Part shown: one piece after another, positions 1 to 5,746 of the stretch
Layout: each line of letters begins with the position of its first letter
Numbering within the stretch: the first letter of the stretch is position 1
From: Flavipsychrobacter stenotrophus
Lineage (GTDB): Bacteria > Bacteroidota > Bacteroidia > Chitinophagales > Chitinophagaceae
Reading direction: 5' to 3'
DNA: 8,543 nucleotides
Assembly: GCA_947379685.1 (NCBI GenBank)
Contig: CANCOG010000200.1
Location: forward strand, 1-8,543
The notes under the pieces: generated by a model
What the model was told of the DNA's origin: nothing
Seen by the model: the letters and a program-made list of their open reading frames with translations, nothing else
Database searches by the model: none
Position numbers and translations under genes: made by a program

Positions 1-401
1 TAAAGCGTAAGATAAGAATTGCAGCAGGCGGCATTCAATCAATTGTCAGGCTGAAACCGTTGCTTAATCCGTTCAAACAGTTTGTGCTTTCATTTCAATA
101 TATCAGCCATCGCGTACTCCGCTGGACTGTGACCCCTTTTCTGATGATACTTGCGTTTCTTCTTAACGGCCTTATCTTACTGCATAACAATTCTCTGATA
201 TACATTGTGATGTTTATGGGGCAGGCATTTTTCTATGGTGCGTCCCTGCTGGGTATGGTATTTGAAAAACGCCAGGTCAGGATAAAAATACTATTCATAC
301 CCTACTATTTCTGCATGATGAACTATGCTGTTGCGGCAGGCATAAGGCGATACCTGAAGGGCAGCCAGAGTGCAGTTTGGGAAAAAAGTAAGCGTAAATA
401 G
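1..401 (+). CDS. Family 2 glycosyltransferase, membrane-anchored, C-terminal fragment
   Basis: The frame is open from the left edge (first full codon at base 3) to TAG at 399-401, so this is the last ~132 residues of a gene starting outside the window. A TTG at 60 is only an internal codon. The fragment opens with RKIRIAAGGIQSI, which resembles the arginine-rich, small-residue segment following the catalytic core of processive-type GT2 enzymes (counterpart of the Q-x-x-R-W region). Next come SFQYISHRVLRWTVTPF and about three hydrophobic stretches that look like membrane helices, then a basic tail ending in KSKRK. This C-terminal pattern is familiar from Bacteroidota GT2 proteins, which build surface polysaccharide at the inner membrane. 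The donor and acceptor sugars cannot be told because the GT-A catalytic domain is missing. The family call is fairly secure; the pathway is unknown. Confidence 0.78.
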   Translation, partial: KRKIRIAAGGIQSIVRLKPLLNPFKQFVLSFQYISHRVLRWTVTPFLMILAFLLNGLILLHNNSLIYIVMFMGQAFFYGASLLGMVFEKRQVRIKILFIPYYFCMMNYAVAAGIRRYLKGSQSAVWEKSKRK

Positions 402-416
402 AATAACCGAATTTTA

Positions 417-448
417 TTTGCATACATCAAAGGTTATTGTTACCTTTA
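417..448 (+). promoter_or_regulatory. Putative Bacteroidota-type promoter of the first T9SS gene
   Basis: TTTG at 417-420 is followed after 20 bases by TACCTTTA at 441-448. This resembles the Bacteroidota arrangement of a TTG-type -33 element and a TAnnTTTG -7 element, with the last base not matching. The -7 element sits about 20 bases before the ATG at 468. AAAGGT (429-434) and ACCTTT (442-447) form an inverted repeat with a 7-base spacer overlapping the -7 element. It could be an operator, or a weak hairpin ending the glycosyltransferase transcript. Promoter assignment is by pattern only. Confidence 0.45.
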
Positions 449-467
449 ATTGCAAATATAAACCCAC

Positions 468-1427
468 ATGAAAAGATTCCTTATCCTTTTCTTATTAATT
501 GCCAATGTTCCTGCATTCGCCCAAAAGATCCATTTTTCCGATAAAACCAATCATTGGGTGTATTCATTCAGCGGTTATGATTTGTGTGAAGGAAAAAAGT
601 TTGTTCGGTATGGAATTGATACGATGATGTTTGGGCGCGCCTATCAACCGATGGTTGATTCCTACTATACTGATCCACATACGATTGCCTCCGGATGTAT
701 TCCTAAAGGAGCAAAAGGCGATGGCTTATTTATTCGGGAAGACACAACGGCCGGATTTGTTTATGGCATTTGGCCAGAACACGACACTGTGGAAAAAGTT
801 CTTTTTAATTACAATTTGCGAGTCGGAGATTCAGTTCATAATTTGAATGATTCCAGTTGGAGCAAATATGTAGATAGTGTTTACTATATTGACTCTACAC
901 CAATTGGCGCATATTTTTATAAGACATTTTTTCTAAAAAGCACTTACCTGTTGGGAAGTACGCCAAGAGACATGTGGTTTATCGAAGGTTTAGGCGCGGT
1001 TGGCCATATTTTAAAACCCATTTTCGCGGATGGTTTTGAATACTCTGAAAGACTGATTTGTTTTTCTCATCAATATGCTAATCCAACTTACAACGTTGCA
1101 GACTTTACCACCGGTTCCACCCCTTCCGATACATTAAGAAGTTCAGTTGGGTGCATTGCCCTTAATATCTCCGATTTACAACTCAACCCGTCCGTAATAA
1201 AGCTCTCCCCAAATCCCGCCTATTCCGATATCACAATTTCCAGCCCTGAGCTCATTAATGAGATAATTATTACCAATATAACCGGCCAGGTCGTTTGCCG
1301 AGTCAGCCATAAGAATATTTCTACTTCAATTTCAGTAAATAATCTCCCATCAGGAATGTATATAGTTGAGTTGCGGTCAGGCAATAATGACGAAAAACGT
1401 TCTTTCAGACGTTTTATTAAAGAGTGA
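468..1427 (+). CDS. Secreted protein of unknown function with type A T9SS sorting domain (paralog 1)
   Basis: A 319-residue protein. Residues 1-18 are a Sec signal peptide (MKRF, a hydrophobic core, then AFA before Gln19). The mature protein begins QKIHFSDKTNHW. Residues ~244-319 form a T9SS type A C-terminal sorting domain: LSPNPAYSDITI, then ITGQVV, then LPSGMYIVEL, ending SFRRFIKE. In this family the domain directs the exported protein through the T9SS translocon at the outer membrane and is normally removed, leaving a surface or released product. The ~220-residue middle has no motif I can tie to catalysis. It carries LFIREDTTAGFVYG, the stretch DTVEKVLFNYNLRVGDSV, and FIEGLGAVG, a pattern I associate with many uncharacterised Bacteroidota T9SS proteins. 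The ATG at 468 gives an ideal signal peptide. The gene is followed 47 bp later by a paralog and is probably cotranscribed with it. Confidence 0.88.
   Translation: MKRFLILFLLIANVPAFAQKIHFSDKTNHWVYSFSGYDLCEGKKFVRYGIDTMMFGRAYQPMVDSYYTDPHTIASGCIPKGAKGDGLFIREDTTAGFVYGIWPEHDTVEKVLFNYNLRVGDSVHNLNDSSWSKYVDSVYYIDSTPIGAYFYKTFFLKSTYLLGSTPRDMWFIEGLGAVGHILKPIFADGFEYSERLICFSHQYANPTYNVADFTTGSTPSDTLRSSVGCIALNISDLQLNPSVIKLSPNPAYSDITISSPELINEIIITNITGQVVCRVSHKNISTSISVNNLPSGMYIVELRSGNNDEKRSFRRFIKE
528..557 (+). repeat. 30-bp direct repeat, copy 1 (start of the mature T9SS protein 1)
   Basis: These 30 bases are identical to 1535-1564. They encode the shared IHFSDKTNHW segment just after the signal peptide. Identity at every third codon position, while the flanking DNA differs, points to a recent common origin or gene conversion of this block. 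Confidence 0.9.
1197..1427 (+). repeat. Sorting-domain cassette, copy 1
   Basis: This 3' block encodes the 76-residue C-terminal sorting domain and is clearly similar in DNA to 2207-2437. By my count 58 of 76 residues match the second copy with no gap. Exact DNA runs include the bases coding for PSGM and those coding for the final FIKE. It is the second of two conserved blocks flanking a diverged middle. Confidence 0.85.
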
Positions 1428-1474
1428 TTATCATGAAGCAAATTTGTAATTGTAAACCCTAAAAATAGCTAAGA

Positions 1475-2437
1475 ATGAAATACATTGTCCTAATTATAAT
1501 GTTGTTGTCGACCATTTCTGGTAAAGCACAAAAAATCCATTTTTCCGATAAAACCAATCATTGGATGTATACAATGGGCACCTTCGAAGGTTGCGAAGGT
1601 CGTATTTATCGTGGTTATGGTCGTGATTCTATTTTAAACGGAGTTAACTACCAGACCCTTGTTGATACTCTCGTGCCATATGTAGTTTGGGGTACAATGA
1701 CTGGTGGTTGTTTTGGCGCCCAATATATTAACCTGTTTATTAGGGAAGATATACTAGCAGGAAAGGTATATTGCAGGAATCCTCGTTCAGATACTGTTGA
1801 AAGGCTTTTGTTCGACTATAATCTCCATATTGGCGACTCAATGAGCAATTACGGCGATATGTCGACAACCTACCGTTATCATGATACAGTATATGCAATC
1901 GACTCAACCCTTATTGGCACAACATACCATAAAATATTTTATCTCACGGATGCTCAATACGGCTCCGTGGGTTTACGAAATAATGTTTTCGTAGAAGGTA
2001 TCGGCAGCCTAAATTGGATTCATGCGCCATTATACACATACTACTTTGAATATCTCGAAACAATACAGTGCTTTTCAACCCGTGGGTATAATCCTGTATT
2101 TAACATTCCCTGTCCGAATTATATGGGCACTGTGATTAGTGATACCTTCAAAAACAACATTGGTTGTTCTGTTTTAGGCCTAAGCGACCCATCAATGACT
2201 CAAAACATCCAACTCTCCCCCAACCCCGCCTATTCCGAAATTACGATTACCAGCCCTGAACTCATCAATGAATTAATTATCACCAATTTAACCGGCCAAG
2301 TAGTTAGCAACCTCGCTCCTAAGAATATTTCGGCTTCAATTGCCGTAAATAATTTCCCATCAGGAATGTACATTGTTGAGATTCGAACTGGCAATAGTAA
2401 CGAAAGGCGTTCTTTCAGGCGTTTTATTAAAGAGTAA
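1475..2437 (+). CDS. Secreted protein of unknown function with type A T9SS sorting domain (paralog 2)
   Basis: A 320-residue tandem paralog of the preceding gene. Residues 1-18 are a signal peptide (MKYIVLII core, then GKA before Gln19), and the mature chain again starts QKIHFSDKTNHW. The middle shares a scattered skeleton with paralog 1: LFIREDILAGKVY, then DTVERLLFDYNLHIGDSM, and FVEGIGSLN. Most other middle positions differ. It has its own extra cysteines (for example in FEGCEGR and GGCFGAQ). The sorting domain spans ~245-320 (LSPNPAYSEITI, LTGQVV, FPSGMYIVEI, ending SFRRFIKE). Expected location is the outer surface or medium after T9SS export; the function is not recognisable. Only 47 bp separate it from paralog 1 and no convincing promoter is visible there, so both are likely read from one transcript ending at the 2489-2527 hairpin. 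Confidence 0.88.
   Translation: MKYIVLIIMLLSTISGKAQKIHFSDKTNHWMYTMGTFEGCEGRIYRGYGRDSILNGVNYQTLVDTLVPYVVWGTMTGGCFGAQYINLFIREDILAGKVYCRNPRSDTVERLLFDYNLHIGDSMSNYGDMSTTYRYHDTVYAIDSTLIGTTYHKIFYLTDAQYGSVGLRNNVFVEGIGSLNWIHAPLYTYYFEYLETIQCFSTRGYNPVFNIPCPNYMGTVISDTFKNNIGCSVLGLSDPSMTQNIQLSPNPAYSEITITSPELINELIITNLTGQVVSNLAPKNISASIAVNNFPSGMYIVEIRTGNSNERRSFRRFIKE
1535..1564 (+). repeat. 30-bp direct repeat, copy 2 (start of the mature T9SS protein 2)
   Basis: Exact copy of 528-557, offset by 1007 bases, at the equivalent codons of the second paralog. Confidence 0.9.
2207..2437 (+). repeat. Sorting-domain cassette, copy 2
   Basis: Counterpart of 1197-1427, offset by 1010 bases. The two align end to end in frame without gaps, including the last codons before the stop. 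Confidence 0.85.
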
Positions 2438-2488
2438 CTTTTGGATGATTGAAGCAGAGTTGGCTATTTCGGAATTAAATTCTTAAAA

Positions 2489-2527
2489 AATTTCAAGCCC
2501 CAACTAGACAATTTGGGGCTTGAAATT
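2489..2527 (+). terminator. Intrinsic-type hairpin after the T9SS pair
   Basis: Left arm 2489-2503 and right arm 2513-2527 pair perfectly over 15 bp, with CCCCAA opposite TTGGGG, around a 9-base loop. It begins 51 bases after the stop of paralog 2. The downstream + side lacks a good T run (ATTACTTG). On the opposite strand the hairpin is followed by a T6 run (complement of 2485-2490), so it would also work, perhaps better, against transcripts entering from the right. The nearest downstream genes are all + strand, so its main role is probably to end the T9SS transcript. Confidence 0.75.
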
Positions 2528-2638
2528 ACTTGAGAAAGATACGCCGCGACCGTTCTTGCTAAATCCAGTCTCTCTTTCAAAAGTTAACATAAATCGTTAA
2601 TTAATCCCTTCGGCAAGGTTAATACAGCGAATAAACCC

Positions 2639-2646
2639 TACCTTTG
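2639..2646 (+). promoter_or_regulatory. Putative -7 promoter element of der
   Basis: TACCTTTG exactly fits the Bacteroidota TAnnTTTG -7 consensus and lies 24 bases before the der ATG. No clear TTG element is present at the expected distance upstream, so this is half a promoter by pattern. Further upstream, TTAAC (2584-2588) and GTTAA (2596-2600) form a small inverted repeat of unknown meaning. Confidence 0.5.
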
Positions 2647-2670
2647 CACACTCAAATAAAAATTAATTAA

Positions 2671-3996
2671 ATGCCAGGTTTTACAGTCGCAATAGTCGGT
2701 CGCCCAAATGTAGGAAAATCAACACTTTTTAATCGCCTGATAGAGGAAAGAAAAGCTATTGTTGATGATGTAAGCGGTGTAACGCGCGACCGTCAATATG
2801 GTATTGCCGACTGGAACGGTAAAGTTTTTAACGTAATTGATACGGGCGGGTTTGTTGCACGATCTGAAGATGTATTCGAGCGTGAGATACGTAAGCAAGT
2901 ACATATTGCTGTTGACGAGGCTGACCTTATCTTGTTTGTTTGCGATACAGCAACTGGCATTACTGGCCAGGATACGGAAATGGCAGATGTATTGCGCCGT
3001 TCTACCAAGCCAGTTTTACTGGTAGTAAATAAAGTAGATAATAGTGAAAGGGCCTTATATGCCACTGAGTTTTACTCCATGGGATTTGAGCACACATTTA
3101 TGATCTCTTCCATTTCCGGAAGTGGGACGGGTGAATTGCTTGATGAGCTGGTGAGCCATATATCGGATGAGGAAGAAACTGCTGAACTAGATAAGGACGG
3201 CAATCCATTACCCAAGTTCGCCATTATCGGACAGCCTAATGCCGGCAAAAGCACGCTGTTGAACGCACTTGTTAATCAGGAACGCACCATAGTATCGGAT
3301 GTTGCCGGAACAACAAGAGACACCATTCACACCCACTATAAATTATTTGGCAAGGAGTTCGTTCTCATTGATACTGCAGGTATTCGTAAGAAGAAAAATG
3401 TTCACGAAGACCTTGAATTCTATTCGGTTATACGTGCAATCCGTGCGATGGATGAAGCAGATGTGTGCATGATGCTGGTTGATGCCAGCGTGGGTATGAC
3501 AGCTCAGGATGTAAGTATCTTCAGCCTGGCCACCCGTAAAGGTAAGGGCGTTGTATTGCTGGTTAACAAATGGGACCTCGTACCCAACAAGGAAACTAAC
3601 ACGGCGCGCGATTATGAAAAAATGATCAAGGAGAAGATATCTCCGTTTACAGACGTACCAATCATATTCATTTCAGCATCTGAAAAGACGCGTATTTTCC
3701 AGGGCATGGAAAAAGCACTTGAGGTATTCGACAACCGTAACAGGCGTATCACCACATCGGTATTTAACGATATCATGCTAAAGGAAATTGAAAACTTCCC
3801 ACCACCTATGACCAGGGGCTATTCTGTAAAAATCAAATTTGCGCAACAAGTTCCTACTCATGTGCCTTCTTTTGCGTTTTTCTGCAATCACCCCGATGGC
3901 ATTAAGGAACCATACAAAAACTTCCTTGAAAACAAGATCCGCAGCCATTTTAACTTTAGCGGCGTACCTGTAAGGATATTCATGAGGCAGAAATAG
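2671..3996 (+). CDS. der: Ribosome biogenesis GTPase Der (EngA)
   Basis: A 441-residue protein, the usual size for Der, with the diagnostic pair of tandem G domains. Domain 1 shows the P-loop GRPNVGKS at 10-17, DTGG at 57-60 and NKVD at 120-123. An acidic linker (DEEETAELDKDG) leads to domain 2 with GQPNAGKS at 187-194, DTAG at 234-237 and NKWD at 299-302. The remaining ~90 residues match the KH-like domain that closes Der, ending GVPVRIFMRQK. Der is an essential cytoplasmic GTPase acting in maturation of the 50S ribosomal subunit. All nucleotide-binding motifs are intact, so the gene looks functional. The ATG at 2671 places the P-loop at the normal distance from the N-terminus. It is transcribed alone or with the pseudouridine synthase 129 bp downstream, a fitting neighbour because both act on the large subunit. 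Confidence 0.97.
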   Translation: MPGFTVAIVGRPNVGKSTLFNRLIEERKAIVDDVSGVTRDRQYGIADWNGKVFNVIDTGGFVARSEDVFEREIRKQVHIAVDEADLILFVCDTATGITGQDTEMADVLRRSTKPVLLVVNKVDNSERALYATEFYSMGFEHTFMISSISGSGTGELLDELVSHISDEEETAELDKDGNPLPKFAIIGQPNAGKSTLLNALVNQERTIVSDVAGTTRDTIHTHYKLFGKEFVLIDTAGIRKKKNVHEDLEFYSVIRAIRAMDEADVCMMLVDASVGMTAQDVSIFSLATRKGKGVVLLVNKWDLVPNKETNTARDYEKMIKEKISPFTDVPIIFISASEKTRIFQGMEKALEVFDNRNRRITTSVFNDIMLKEIENFPPPMTRGYSVKIKFAQQVPTHVPSFAFFCNHPDGIKEPYKNFLENKIRSHFNFSGVPVRIFMRQK

Positions 3997-4049
3997 GCCG
4001 CTGACAGTCAGCCGGTTGACCATATTTTATCTCAGATACCCTATCGTTT

Positions 4050-4067
4050 TGCAATTAACTAATTGCA
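4050..4067. promoter_or_regulatory. 8+8 bp inverted repeat upstream of the pseudouridine synthase gene
   Basis: TGCAATTA (4050-4057) and TAATTGCA (4060-4067) are perfect reverse complements separated by two bases. The site lies between der and the pseudouridine synthase gene, 58 bases before the chosen ATG. An 18-bp near-perfect dyad with a 2-bp centre looks like a binding site for a dimeric regulator, not like an RNA hairpin. A smaller dyad, TATCT-C-AGATA, is at 4028-4038. No regulator is identified. Confidence 0.35.
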
Positions 4068-4125
4068 TGTAAAAACATGTCCGCAACTCGATGTATATTG
4101 CGTAACTCAACCGAATCAATGCCCG

Positions 4126-4746
4126 ATGGATCAACCCGAAAACCGGTATTTCTGTATCAATAAACCATTCAATATGGTTTCCCAGTTCGTGAGCCCCGAT
4201 AACGTAGGCCTGCTGGGAGATCTTGATTTTCAATTCCCCGAAGGCATTCATGCTATTGGCAGGTTGGATAGTCATTCAGAAGGTCTTTTGATTTTGACCA
4301 CAAATAAAAAGGTTACCAAATTACTGTTCGAGAGTAAGATACCTCACAAGCGTAAATACCTTGTATTGGTCAGAAACGTGGTTAGCCAGGAAACCCTTCA
4401 CCAACTAAGGACAGGCATTACCATGAAAATTAAGGGCGGTGTCGATTATACGACTACCCCCTGCGAAGTCGATATTGTGGAAATGCCGCAAAACTTGTTT
4501 CCTGGCGCGTTTGAATTTCGTGCTGACATCCCGCATACATGGCTAATGATGACCCTGACCGAAGGTAAGTTTCATCAGGTAAGGAAGATGGTAAGTGAAG
4601 TTCATCACAGGTGTCAGAGGCTAATTCGTGTTTCTATTGAAGACATGGTGCTTGGCGACCTGCCTCCCGGCCACGTAAGAGAATACCAGGAAACAGATTT
4701 TTTTCAACAATTGAAAATTGACAACTGGCAAACTAAGGTGAATTAG
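4126..4746 (+). CDS. rluE: RluE-like rRNA large-subunit pseudouridine synthase
   Basis: With the ATG at 4126 this is a 206-residue protein of the RsuA/RluB/RluE/RluF family, without the N-terminal S4 RNA-binding domain, as in RluE. Near the N-terminus is YFCINKPFNMVSQF. The catalytic motif is GRLDSHSEGLLILT, with the nucleophilic aspartate at residue 48. KRKYLV follows, and EGKFHQVRKM lies toward the C-terminus. Enzymes of this group convert a specific uridine of 23S rRNA to pseudouridine; E. coli RluE acts on U2457, but the target here is inferred only. The frame stays open upstream to a TTG at 4063. That start would add 21 residues unlike the family and would overlap the palindrome, so I prefer the ATG. 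No Shine-Dalgarno is visible, which is normal for Bacteroidota. Confidence 0.88.
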   Translation: MDQPENRYFCINKPFNMVSQFVSPDNVGLLGDLDFQFPEGIHAIGRLDSHSEGLLILTTNKKVTKLLFESKIPHKRKYLVLVRNVVSQETLHQLRTGITMKIKGGVDYTTTPCEVDIVEMPQNLFPGAFEFRADIPHTWLMMTLTEGKFHQVRKMVSEVHHRCQRLIRVSIEDMVLGDLPPGHVREYQETDFFQQLKIDNWQTKVN

Positions 4747-4790
4747 AGCCATTTTGATAAATATTGCAAACCAACTCTAAGCGCAAAAAC

Positions 4791-5351
4791 ATGGATAACG
4801 CAAAATTCCGGACTGTTCACCACTCTAAAACTACAATAACCGAACTGATGATCCCTTCCTACGCCAATTTCGGTGGCAAGGTACATGGAGGCATTTTGTT
4901 GTCGTTAATGGATAAAGTTGCTTATGTATGTGCAGCAAAACATGCTGGAACGTATTGTGTTACTGCCTCAATCGATCAGGTTGAGTTTTTGGCACCAGTT
5001 GAAGTTGGGGAACTTGTATCGTTAAAGGCATCAGTCAACTATGTTGGGAACAGTTCGCTCGTAGTTGGAATCCGGATCACATCAGAGAATGTAAAAACTC
5101 AGGAAGTAAAACATACCAACACCAGCTATTTTACAATGGTCGCGATGGATGAAAACCACAAGAATGTGCATGTGCCGGGTCTCATTCTGGAAACTAAGGA
5201 AGAAGTACGGCGTTTTGCCGAAGCGCTACGTAAAAAGGAATTCAGGAAACAAAACCGCGCCCATATGAAACAGATAAAGACCCCTCTGGATATGGAACAT
5301 TACCGTAACCTGCTGCATAATGAAAAATGCCAGATCAACTATCCAATTTGA
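4791..5351 (+). CDS. Hotdog-fold acyl-CoA thioesterase
   Basis: A 186-residue cytoplasmic protein of the acyl-CoA hydrolase group with a 4HBT-type hotdog domain (YciA/Acot-like). It hydrolyses acyl-CoA to free acid and CoA; chain-length preference cannot be read from sequence. The signature is N26-FGGKVHGG-ILLSLMD41-KVAYVCAAKHAG, where the conserved Asn and the Asp of the central helix belong to the active site in this family. Later come TASIDQVEFLAPVEVGE and the SYFTMVAMDEN strand. Family members usually end in a charged helix, seen here as KEEVRRFAEALRKKEFRK. About 25 further residues ending in INYPI look like an extension. The ATG at 4791 is chosen over an upstream in-frame TTG at 4764. 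The gene lies 44 bp after rluE with no clear promoter between, so cotranscription is likely. Its stop is 17 bp from the stop of the convergent regulator gene. Confidence 0.9.
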   Translation: MDNAKFRTVHHSKTTITELMIPSYANFGGKVHGGILLSLMDKVAYVCAAKHAGTYCVTASIDQVEFLAPVEVGELVSLKASVNYVGNSSLVVGIRITSENVKTQEVKHTNTSYFTMVAMDENHKNVHVPGLILETKEEVRRFAEALRKKEFRKQNRAHMKQIKTPLDMEHYRNLLHNEKCQINYPI

Positions 5352-5366
5352 TTAATAATGCTGGCA
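5323..5366 (-). terminator. Possible bulged terminator of the two-component operon, inside the thioesterase 3' end
   Basis: Read on the minus strand, TGCCAG (5366-5361) pairs with CTGGCA (5333-5328), and ATCAA (5352-5348) pairs with TTGAT (5338-5334) around a 9-base loop. An 8-base bulge (5360-5353) lies on one side. A T5 run (complement of 5323-5327) follows at once. It starts just 3 bases beyond the regulator stop, the right place for a terminator, but the bulge makes it weaker than a classic one. Confidence 0.35.
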
Positions 5367-5368
5367 GG

Positions 5369-5746
5369 TTACTTTACCGACATTAAATATGACTGAATTA
5401 CCTTAATTAGTTCCTTGGTGCTAAATGGTTTAACCAAGTAATCATCTGCACCAAGTTCTAATCCCATTTTTCTATCGGCATCGTCGCCGTAGGCAGTAAG
5501 AAAAACAAATGGGATATGCTGTAAACGCGAATTCCCCTTGATTTCCTGCAAAATTTCATAACCGGAAATATCTGGAAGATTAATATCACAAAGTACAAAG
5601 TGTATATCCTCAGTTTCCAACACGGCCAAAGCTTGTTGCCCCGTTTCTGCTATTACCGGACAAAAATTGTTCACTGCTATCATGTAGCTTAGTGTCTCGC
5701 CAAGATTTTTTTCGTCTTCAATTACAAGAATTTTATGCTGACTCAT
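5369..5746 (-). CDS. Single-domain (receiver-only, CheY-like) response regulator
   Basis: A 125-residue protein that is entirely a REC domain. Numbered from the ATG at 5746-5744, it has the acidic pair E10-D11 in VIEDEKN, phosphoacceptor D54 in CDINLPDISGYE, T84 in FLTAYG and K106 in LVKPF. All key residues for phosphorylation and the conformational switch are present. There is no DNA-binding or enzymatic output domain, so it must act by protein contact or pass the phosphate on in a relay. The GTG just before the ATG (5749-5747) is a less likely start. The start codon lies inside the 3' end of the upstream histidine kinase gene (14-bp overlap), which suggests translational coupling and makes the kinase its probable partner. 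Confidence 0.93.
   Translation of the reverse strand: MSQHKILVIEDEKNLGETLSYMIAVNNFCPVIAETGQQALAVLETEDIHFVLCDINLPDISGYEILQEIKGNSRLQHIPFVFLTAYGDDADRKMGLELGADDYLVKPFSTKELIKVIQSYLMSVK

Noticed and set aside
60..401. A separate small membrane protein starting at the TTG at 60
   Set aside because: The same frame is open to the left edge and the codons at 3-59 encode the conserved GT2 segment, so this is the end of a longer gene.
3998..4015. Possible terminator right after der (CCGCTGACAGTCAGCCGG)
   Set aside because: The pairing core GCTGAC/GTCAGC leaves only one central base, so a real stem would have just four pairs plus a bulged extension, and no T run follows closely.
4063..4125. TTG start at 4063 for the pseudouridine synthase gene
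   Set aside because: It adds 21 residues unlike the family, begins inside the palindrome, and TTG starts are uncommon; the ATG at 4126 lies six residues before the conserved YFCINKP segment.
4764..4790. TTG start at 4764 for the thioesterase
   Set aside because: The extra nine residues are not family-like and an ATG at 4791 gives a normal N-terminus.
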